This document shows, in pieces, positions 57,101 to 64,000 of a stretch of DNA of 64,000 nucleotides. The stretch is from Allodiplogaster sudhausi (Eukaryota > Nematoda > Chromadorea > Rhabditida > Diplogasteridae): NCBI GenBank assembly GCA_945643635.1, contig CALZFC010000006.1:5966501-6030500 (forward strand). The letters run 5' to 3'. The notes under the pieces are model-generated. The model saw only the letters and a program-made list of their open reading frames with translations, did no database searches and was not told where the DNA came from. The translations under genes were made by a program, and so were the position numbers. Within the stretch, counting starts at the first letter, position 1; every line of letters begins with the position of its first letter.

Positions 57101-59980
57101 TCTTCGCTCAGCTGATCCGCATCGACGACAACTTCCTCTTCGATCGATATGGAATGACGGGCCTTAAAAAACAAACAAAAATCTGAATATACAGAAAGGA
57201 TATAAAGTAAAGTGAAGCGAAGAAATGTTTAAAGTTATGCATATCAGCAAAATTACCAAGCCAAGCACGCTTTCCTCGCCGCCATCAATTCCTGCATATG
57301 CTGGCGTGTTCGCATAAAGTTCCAGAAGCTCATCTTGCTGTTGCTGGCCTAGCAGATCCATGGAATCGATTGCCTCTTCTTCTTCGAAATCCACTCCGCC
57401 ACCCGTTTGATTTCGATACCTTAGAAGAAATTGGAATTTGATTTATTTTATGCTTGATGGATAAAAATTTACGGAGAAAACCTATAAATACTTCGATTTC
57501 CTCGCAGCCGCGGCACGAGCATTCGACATGGCCCTGCTGAGCAGCTTGGTCAGCTGCGTCTTCGTGACGGTGCGGCTCAATTAGTTGAATGTAGATTTTA
57601 AACATGTGAACACATCAATGCATTATTATGCGAATAAGCTTTTGAACATTGTCTGATATTGCGAAAATAAAAAAAAACCTACCCAAATCGTATGGCGGCG
57701 AATTCTACGATTCGCTTCCATGTCTGCTCCTTCTTTTCCAAAAATCCGGGTTCGCGCGTCTTGTTGTTTTCAACAAGGATATGACGATTCTTGAGCATCT
57801 CCTTCAACAGCACGTCGCGCTGCTCGCCGGACAAAGGTGGAGACGGCATCAAGAATTAGGCTGAAATCTGTAAAAAAGAACAAATCAACATGAAATAAGT
57901 GCAGTCAGTAAAAAAAGGCAGAAAGTATGTCTTTCATATTTCAGAAAATTGCTGGCTCCTCTTAAATATTCCCGCTAATTTAGTTTCAAACATTACTGTA
58001 TAAAGGTGCCGTCTGTCATAAACTGTGTCTCATGCGATAATTTGTCTTGGACATCGGTAGTATCCGCGAGCGTGTCACTCTGTGCTCTCCACCTTTACGC
58101 ACTCTCTCGCCATGGTCATGACCACATAAGGGACAAGCCGAAAAAAGTGTCCATGACCGTTGCGATTTTTTCCTGTTTTGTCCAGGACACGTCTGGGACA
58201 TGTCTTAGACATGTCCTAGACCCCTGTGTATTAAGATAGGCAGAAGTGAATGTGTCCAGGACATGTGTCCGTTTCATTCTGAAACGGTCATGACCGCTTG
58301 TCCATGACATGTCCAGGACAAAAGGCAAGATTAATGCCGCGGCAGGGATCAAGATCGAGAGAATAATAAAAAATTGGATTCTTGTTATCTGAATAAGGCT
58401 ATTATATCATAAAATATTAAGCTCTTTCACAGACTGTTGCGAGAAGACTGTAGAAGAGTCGCTTTTGAAGGGCGACCCGTCCTTCCGACGTAGTATTGAC
58501 AGTTGAAGAATCAGAAGTGACAATATGACGCATGTGAAGGCACATTGCAGCAAGAACGCCAGTCGCGGAGCAGAACCAAATGACACTTACAACTGCAGAT
58601 GTATAGGTATATATATATATATTCATACATGCATACGTACATACATATAAGCATTTGCATATTACCATTGCTATTATTATTAATTGTTTAATAAATTCAT
58701 TCATTCATTCATAAAGCCTTGTTTCTTGATTGTTGCTCTGGTGCTATGGACCGGAAAACAATAGAAAAGTGTCCTGTGCTAATGATTTTCTGTCCTCCAA
58801 GGAAACCTGCAGAAAAATGGCGCAAAACATTTAATACATATATTTACATAAAATAGTACAACTTTGTACAATAACAAGCTCATCCATGCAGTTTTCCTCC
58901 CACCCAAACTCAACCATTAAAATGAAGCCCTGCGTGCGATCCATGCAGAGGAACTGTTCGACTTCAAAATCGGAGAGATGCTCAAATGCCTACGAGGTTC
59001 ATATTCATATGTATGTATATCTAATACCAAATACGAGTGAAAATAGATTTTCCTCAATGATTACGGACATACTCAGACGAGCGGCGTTCTGCAGACATTG
59101 GACGAGCGGCAAGTATGCAAAGAATGACAACTAAGGCGGATAAACCCGGCGGATTACAATAGGCACCGATTAGCGCACGGCGCGACAGCCGCCACCGGGA
59201 ACCGGGCAATTGGAGATGCTCAATTTATTATACTGTTTTATTACGACACTTCCTGATCCCTTTGTCGAAAAAAATTAGATCGCATAGACTCGTCAACAAA
59301 TTTACATTCATTACCTATCCAGTATGCTTTTGAATTCAACTTAAATTTAAATCCCAAACCTTTATCTATCTAAAAATGATATTGAGCACTCTCAATTTGG
59401 TAGAACGTTGTTAATTTAAAACTGTTGAATAAAAACCAAATAACAAGCTATCGTTAGTAGCATAGTTAAAATAAACAGTAAAACTTACTTGGTGCCGATA
59501 GATGAAGCAGTAATCCAGTATTACGAGGCACGTTACAGTGAGAACGATCGAGAAGCCCTGAAACAACTCGAACTTTAGAAGTTTTGACGGTTGATTTTGT
59601 GCAGTTGTTGTGAAGCCAACCAACCAGTCTTCCAGCTGTAATTTGCCATATTGCCGGAAACTTGACTAGGCTATCGACGTACACGCAATACAACGGAGGG
59701 AAGAATGTAAAGCGAGCGACAGCATCGAATGTGATGTCGTTAGCGATTTGCATAAGCTGCCGTTTAAAAAAGGGATGTGAGAAAAGAGAGAAAAGATGGT
59801 TGAACAAGAGAATGCGCAGACCACAATGGCCGCGAGTAAAAATCGATAGGCGCCGATCCTTCGGTCGCTATGATTTAGAATGGCGACAGCGGCGAGGATG
59901 TTGAGACAGACGCTGACGACGCAGATTGCCGTGTGCAGCACTCGCAGCGAGGCCAACAAAGATCGCGGAAACTCACGCAT
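53876..59980 (-). CDS. Seven-transmembrane receptor, nematode chemoreceptor (Str/Srh-like) type
   Basis: Eight exons join in phase into 356 codons: 59822-59980, 59625-59756, 59489-59557, 59069-59218, 58863-58980, 58435-58592, 54251-54329, 53876-54081. TM1 is in exon 1 (ICVVSVCLNILAAVAIL). Exon 3 reads FSIVLTVTCLVILDYCFIYRHQ, like the FIYRH end of TM3 in nematode receptors. Later exons give TM4 (GLSALVVILCILAA), TM5 (LVIVQIVSVIWFCSATGVLA), a basic loop with LQKRLFYSLLAT, TM6 (LCVPIFFVTVPVFNIIVMVA) and TM7 with SSYRKFLVDL. The length is typical of C. elegans Str-superfamily chemoreceptors (about 330-360 aa). Ligand unknown. Intron 6 (4.1 kb) contains a complete Harbinger element; the other introns are short. 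Confidence 0.82.
54112..54172 (+). repeat. (AAT)n microsatellite in receptor intron 7
   Basis: About 19 consecutive AAT units, between the TM6 and TM7 exons. Confidence 0.95.
54478..54534. repeat. 57-nt perfect hairpin next to the left Harbinger TIR
   Basis: Arms of 27 bp (54478-54504 and 54508-54534) are exact reverse complements with a 3-nt AGG loop. The arms contain GGACATGTC words. Confidence 0.95.
54650..56027 (+). CDS. PIF/Harbinger transposase (DDE_Tnp_4, HARBI1-like)
   Basis: Three exons (54650-54865, 55173-55386, 55447-56027) join in phase into 336 codons, close to the length of HARBI1. Catalytic landmarks: the first Asp in IIGIVDGSLIPLK, WPGSCHDSFIL, the Asp of YVLLGDKGFANS, and the Glu of RHVRVLVEQVIGVLKVRF. 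An N-terminal helical region (RQNYHRLCSPNEDLFVRRYR) and a helix-turn-helix-like CCESTISNCFWR precede the core. It cuts and pastes the surrounding element, with the Myb-like partner needed for DNA binding or import in characterised relatives. Intron 1 carries a GTCGAC minisatellite. No stop or frameshift is seen, so the enzyme is probably intact. Confidence 0.92.
54944..55150 (+). repeat. GGTCGACCTCGG minisatellite in the transposase intron
   Basis: Twelve-bp units GGTCGACCTCGG are arranged into higher-order repeats of about 36 bp that end in (G)GTA(C/G)GAACGC(G). Each unit holds the palindrome GTCGAC. It accounts for most of intron 1 (54866-55172). Confidence 0.92.
56425..57849 (-). CDS. Harbinger Myb/SANT-like DNA-binding protein
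   Basis: Six exons: 57683-57849, 57492-57575, 57257-57419, 56986-57162, 56791-56871 and 56425-56742, about 329 codons. Exons 1-2 form a Myb/SANT-like (Myb_DNA-bind_5) domain: SGEQRDVLLKEMLKNRHILV, then QTWKRIVEFAAIRFG, then TKTQLTKLLSRAMSNARAAA. It continues into acidic linkers (EEEEAIDSMDLLGQQQQDEL) and a C-terminal helical part (AMRDVSAMCQHTKKLVEEAG). In characterised Harbingers this second protein binds the transposase and the element ends. The last intron (56743-56790, 48 bp) ends TTTTCG where TTTTCAG would be expected, so exon 6 joins in phase only if that site is still used or was recently lost. Confidence 0.82.
58093..58282. repeat. Right subterminal region of the Harbinger element, ACATGTC-rich
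   Basis: Several GACATGTC-type words mirror those at the left end, including two adjacent decamers GGACATGTCT and AGACATGTCC separated by one base (58196-58216). A small hairpin (CGTTTCATTCTGAAACG) lies just inside the TIR. Confidence 0.8.
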
Positions 59981-60078
59981 CTTTATTTCTGAAAGAAAAA
60001 AGAACAAGTACAATCAGTTAAAGAAAGGCATCACCGAAAAAAAAAGTGATATTTCAAATTGCCGCGGCCCTTTGTACT

Positions 60079-60145
60079 CTCATTCGCGCGTGCTATTTTC
60101 ACGCAGCAGGTTTGTGCGACCTGCGAAATAGCACGCGAGAATGAG
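60079..60145. repeat. Imperfect palindrome
   Basis: Arms 60079-60098 and 60126-60145 pair over 20 bp with one mismatch (CTCATTCGCGCGTGCTATTT). An inner GCAGGT/ACCTGC pair extends the structure. Confidence 0.85.
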
Positions 60146-60224
60146 ATTGAGGAATCACAGCGCAGACGCGCCAATTCGAAACTGCATTAAAAAATTTCCG
60201 TGATAGCCCTCCTTTAATCTTACA

Positions 60225-60690
60225 AGTACACATTAATGAGGCGTGTGTGTGACAAGAATTTCAACAAATTTATTGATATGTTATCGAAATTTCGCCCGAA
60301 ACAAGTAAACGCACTCGATCCCACACCATCATCGAAATGGAAGGGCAACCTTTATGTGGTTGCCCAAGATACACTGGAAAACTACACCTGTCCGAGCATT
60401 ATGCTGAACCAATTGGCATGTCCAATTTCAATTTGTGTATGTACCACTCACTAGCAACGAGTTCAGTAATTAGCTACACGTAGAAGTAAGTTCACGTTAG
60501 TGTGACAATAATTTCAACACATTTCTAATTTTCATCGTGACAAGGAAATGCGCTCGAACCAAAGACCTACATACATAGACGTCATGGGCAACCTTAAGTA
60601 TTCCATACTTATATAGGTGTATTGGGAAACTCCACCTGTCCGAACATTATACTGAACCAACATATTGGCATGTCCAATTTCAATTTACTT
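60225..60690 (+). repeat. Diverged tandem duplication of about 210-260 bp
   Basis: GTGTGACAAxAATTTCAACA, ATGGxxGGGCAACCTT, CTxCACCTGTCCGA and CATTGGCATGTCCAATTTCAAT-like words recur in the same order at 60225-60437 and 60494-60690. Confidence 0.75.
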
Positions 60691-62061
60691 AAAACAAGCT
60701 AAGGCGAATTCAACTAAAGACGTATTAATGAATGATCTTGTCTTATTATAACTACACACCAGAAACAAGAGTGAAATGTCTCAAGATTGTACTGCAACGA
60801 AATGCAACGAATGTCGGAAGAATCAATCGAGGAGTATTTATTGATCTGACAATGAGCGTGTCACAAGTAATATTTAACCGAATTATTCGCTCTCTGGCAT
60901 GTAATTCGACGCGGCTCGTAGCGGCTCGAATGGCTTGGAGAATTTAGATTTTCTTTTTCAATTTTTAAATTTATTCTCATATAATATTTTTAGACCTGCC
61001 GTAACTCTGCCAATCGTGATCTCTCTCCTTCTCTCTCTCTCTCTCTATTTGACCCAATCGGTAAACCCAGTTCACCTGATTGTGAGCTACTTGATGGTGA
61101 TAACTGATTAAACTTCAAGTTCTTTTTTTCGCATTCTGAGGTTTAAAGAGAGAGATTCAACAGATTGTTTTCTTTTCACTTTCAGCGCGTTCGCGAACGT
61201 TCCATTTATTTACTTTTATTTCTCAATTTGCGAATGGAGTGTTGCTAAAAGCATGTAGACGATACGAGTAAATAAAATTTTGGGTTATAAAAAAAAACTA
61301 AGTTCAACAAAGGCATTGAAAACGCTATTGTTTCATCGCTTATTTATATGCCTACAGTAAACAAGCAATACAAGAATAAAATAAAATAAAATATGTTAGA
61401 AGAGAACCATCAAAGAGCGAGATCGAACATAAGCGTGTCGGGCTTGAAAACAATTGGCTGGCCAATTTTGGGGAATATAATATCGATTGGACTGGTACAG
61501 ATCCTACAGCACGACAACCACACATCTCTAATTTGCAACATCACAATAAAGTCAGTGTGCAAGTGAAAACAAGCGGGACACATTTGTTCAAACCGAAATT
61601 ATTTGGTTTAACAATTTAAAAAAATATATAATTCTTAATTAAAAAATAAAGATAGAGCTGCATTTTTTCATATTATTCCAACTTCGACATCATGATGACC
61701 TCGAGTAGAACTCTTCGTCGCTAGTATTTTTACCTCCATTGTGATCATAATATGTAATAATAATGGTTGTTATATAATAATACTAACGACAGTTATATTA
61801 GTAGTAATATAACAGTAACAATACAATAAGAAAATACTAGTCTTATATGTAGAATCACGTAACTCGAGGCGTAATCTATTTTAAAAGATTTTCCCGACCA
61901 TTGTAAAAGAAACCCTCCGTGGCTTCTTCTTCAACCAATCTACTTCCGATTCTGCCTGAATCCATTAGATCTTTTTTAATCAATATATTTTTCGATAAAT
62001 ATCTATCATAACTAATTTTATATGTGGAAGAGATGGTTCTATAAATTTTGCAGAAGCATCA

Positions 62062-62165
62062 GGGGTGTGGCCCCGGCCCCCGGGGCCGGGGCCGAGGCCG
62101 TGGCCGACCCTGGGGCCGGGGCCGACCTCGGAGGCCGGGGCCGTCCCTGGGGCCCGGGGGCCGTG
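62062..62165 (+). repeat. GGGGCC-type array 1
   Basis: Nearly pure G+C, built on GGGGCCGGGGCCGA units. Two GGGGCCGGGGCCGAxG blocks are clear. Confidence 0.9.
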
Positions 62166-62327
62166 GATAATTGAATGAAGATCACCCCCCCCCAGTTGAA
62201 CAACATGAGCCAATTTATGATGAAAAGTGCCCCGATTTATTTCGTATACGTTTCAGATATACGAATTTCCTACATTTTGGATGAATTTTTCCTCCGACCA
62301 AGAAATTTTTTTAGAAACATTTTAAGA

Positions 62328-62445
62328 TTTGGGGCCGGGGCCTCCTTCGGGGCCGAGCTCGGGGGCCGGGGCCGACCACGGGGGCCGGGGCCGGGACCTA
62401 CCCTGGGGGCCGGGGCCGTATATTTTCGGCCCCCGGCCACCCTTG
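62328..62445 (+). repeat. GGGGCC-type array 2
   Basis: Same motif family as array 1, on the same strand, 160 bp further on. Between them is AT-rich unique sequence with a CCCCCCCCCC run at 62186-62195. Confidence 0.9.
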
Positions 62446-62614
62446 AGAAGCATGTTAAAGCAAATGCTTCCTCTTGTATCTCCTCAACCGTCTCGGCTTT
62501 TCTCTCCGTAAGCTCCGCCCACCCGTCCACCCCGCATATTCCCTCTTCCTTTAAATACAATGAATATTATTGACAAGCAAAAGAGTAAGGCAGAGTACTG
62601 TTTTAGTATTATTA

Positions 62615-64000
62615 CTAATAAAGAGAGCGTGCAATGGAGCGGGCGTCAAAGCAAGAGTGATTCTTGAGCTGGGCGGAGATGTTCGGAGAGAGCAGCGACC
62701 AGCACAAGGAGCGTGCGATCTCACTCAGTGGAGCCACGCTCTTCAGGCGCATCTGGAAAGGGGTTAGGAATTGGGTGATGATGTCACAAAAGTATGTTTA
62801 CTATATGTACATTTATAGCTTAATGATATCGATTAATGTTAATATTATAAAATATTTTGTTTCTCTAATATAAAAAAGAAAATAACCTGCCTGATATAAA
62901 ATGTGGTCTCTGACAAAGAAGATTCGCCCGCTTGAAGAGTGCACTTCTCGCAGCAACAACGTCGTCGAACGACCGAGGTCGAGATCGGTCATCTTCACTT
63001 CCAGCTCAAATAGTTTTCATTTTCAGAGTTATCTTCATCGTCTTTATTGCTCTTTTGAAGAATTTTTAATAAAAAAAATAACAAGATGAACAGACTGACC
63101 TGACTCGCAGCGGACTTGCTCGCCGAGAAGAAGAATCTTTGCACGCCGGCGAACGTCTCCGGCCACCGCGTGGCCGCCGCGTCAACGCGCGCGAATTCCT
63201 CGTAGAGCGGGCGGTAGTCGGAGCCGACATACCGCGTCCGCTCCTCGTCCGCTTCGCTCGCGCTCGTCCTACGGTACAGCACCGATGCCGTGCGCCGATC
63301 ATCGTAGATCAGTGCGCTTGCCTGCGGGCGCCCTTGCACCGACGCGTGCCAGGCGGCGAGCGTCGGCGCCAGGACGTACTTAAATTGTAAAAACTCAATC
63401 CTCTTTCCTGAACAAAGGGCGAGAAAGCATGGACTACACTTCTCAGGAAAATTAAATAAATACTTTAGCCTTTCTACAGTGTTCATAGCACCTTTAATTC
63501 GCATCTATTTTTTCTTAAAGAGAAACTATTAGCATGTATTAGTTTAAAATAAAAAAGAAACGTTAAATGACAGAGACGAAGTAATCTAACAAGTAGGGTA
63601 CAAGTGTGCTCAAATCTAGAGTAGTCTGCAATGCTTCTCTTAGCTAGAGTTAAGAATGGGGGTATAGTTATGACTAGTACTTTACATTTTCGTCCGCGTT
63701 AACCTTGAATTCGGCGTTGTTCATCGTGATCTCTAGCTGCCATCTCACTGAAGACTGGCAGATGAATGGCGTGACTTCTCCGTTGTCATGGCTCTCCACT
63801 TTGAACAGCCCAATGCTGCCGTTGCACTTCGTCGACATGAACACCTTGAACTCGAGTTGATGCGCGTTGCTCGAACCAATCCGAAGCATTCGCGGTGATT
63901 CATCGCCGTCGAAAGGCGAGAGCCGGAATGCGACTGAGTGCGAGATGGCCAACGCGGAACGCTCATCGATCCGGACGAACATCAGTCGCCAGCAGTCGAC
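62615..64000 (-). CDS. C-terminal part of an unidentified protein (right edge)
   Basis: Four exons stay in phase 0: 63686-64000 (open at the window edge), 63100-63378, 62915-63004 and 62615-62752 (stop TAG at 62615-62617), 273 residues in view. The first visible exon reads LAISHSVAFRLSPFDGDESP and SSNAHQLEFKVFMSTKCNGS. The second reads VLAPTLAAWHASVQGRPQAS and YRPLYEEFARVDAAATRWPE. The third reads LEVKMTDLDLGRSTTLLLRE. The last reads MRLKSVAPLSEIARSLCWSL. I recognise no domain. High exon GC, consensus GT/AG sites and shared phase argue for a real gene whose 5' end lies to the right. Confidence 0.65.

Larger units (their letters stand above)
54415..58343. mobile_element. PIF/Harbinger DNA transposon, complete
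   Basis: A 3.9-kb element with 61-bp perfect terminal inverted repeats (54415-54475 and 58283-58343, outer bases GCCGCGGCATTAATCTTGCC). It has the standard two-gene content of the superfamily: a DDE transposase (+) and a Myb/SANT-like protein (-), convergently arranged. The identical TIRs and intact transposase frame suggest recent activity. The usual 3-bp TWA target duplication is not visible in the immediate flanks (CCA left, AGG right). The element lies inside an intron of the minus-strand receptor gene. Confidence 0.93.
59981..62614. other. Intergenic, repeats only
   Basis: No gene is recognised. It holds a hairpin at 60079-60145, a diverged duplication (60225-60690), a short (CT)n at 61020, and GGGGCC-type arrays at 62062-62165 and 62328-62445. 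The 61.1-62.0 kb part is plain AT-rich DNA. Confidence 0.6.

Noticed and set aside
62270..62573. Gly/Pro/Ala-rich frames over the GGGGCC arrays
   Set aside because: Low-complexity translations of the arrays on both strands.
1..64000. CRISPR array, operon, or bacterial gene content
   Set aside because: Repeats are simple or tandem without spacers, and coding regions are split by many spliceosomal introns.

Overview
This is a eukaryotic, intron-rich window that looks like nematode genomic DNA. The main evidence is a 7-TM receptor of the nematode chemoreceptor type, many very short introns (48-90 bp) with TTTCAG-like acceptors, and intronic repeats of the TTTGAATTCGCGCC kind that recall Caenorhabditis introns. 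Exons are clearly more GC-rich than the introns. The phylum is an inference; the species cannot be named from sequence alone.

Four host genes can be reconstructed exon by exon with consistent splice phases. (1) 1291-12978 (+): a PIX-type Rho/Rac GEF (SH3-DH-PH-coiled coil, orthologous in layout to ARHGEF7/pix-1), 17 exons, 654 codons. (2) 28032-52488 (+): a Crumbs polarity protein, 37 exons, 1845 codons, with EGF repeats, three LamG modules, one transmembrane helix and the diagnostic C-terminus PPEERLI. (3) 53876-59980 (-): a seven-transmembrane receptor, 8 exons, 356 codons, convergent with Crumbs. (4) 62615 to the right edge (-): the last four exons of an unidentified protein.

The rest is mostly mobile or repetitive DNA. 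The last PIX intron holds a 3.4-kb TIR element that carries an intact-looking spliced gene I cannot place in a family. Immediately after PIX, 13.23-23.48 kb is bracketed by about 300-bp diverged inverted repeats. It contains a decayed Ty3-like integrase fragment, a hAT-like transposase, remnants of an unrecognised protein, and a miniature LTR element with a polypurine tract. From 24.6 to 36 kb, across the region upstream of Crumbs and its first intron, the sequence is a patchwork of (CT)n and (GA)n tracts that repeatedly switch strand. A complete PIF/Harbinger transposon (transposase plus Myb/SANT-like gene, 61-bp perfect TIRs) sits inside the receptor gene, between the TM5 and TM6 exons.

Recurring oddities: tandem repeats that copy exon-intron boundaries (PIX exons 13 and 17; Crumbs introns 22, 32 and 36), two tiny Crumbs introns built around tRNA-like sequences with pol III A and B boxes, a 57-nt perfect hairpin and p53-half-site-like decamers at the Harbinger ends, and two GGGGCC-type arrays near 62 kb.
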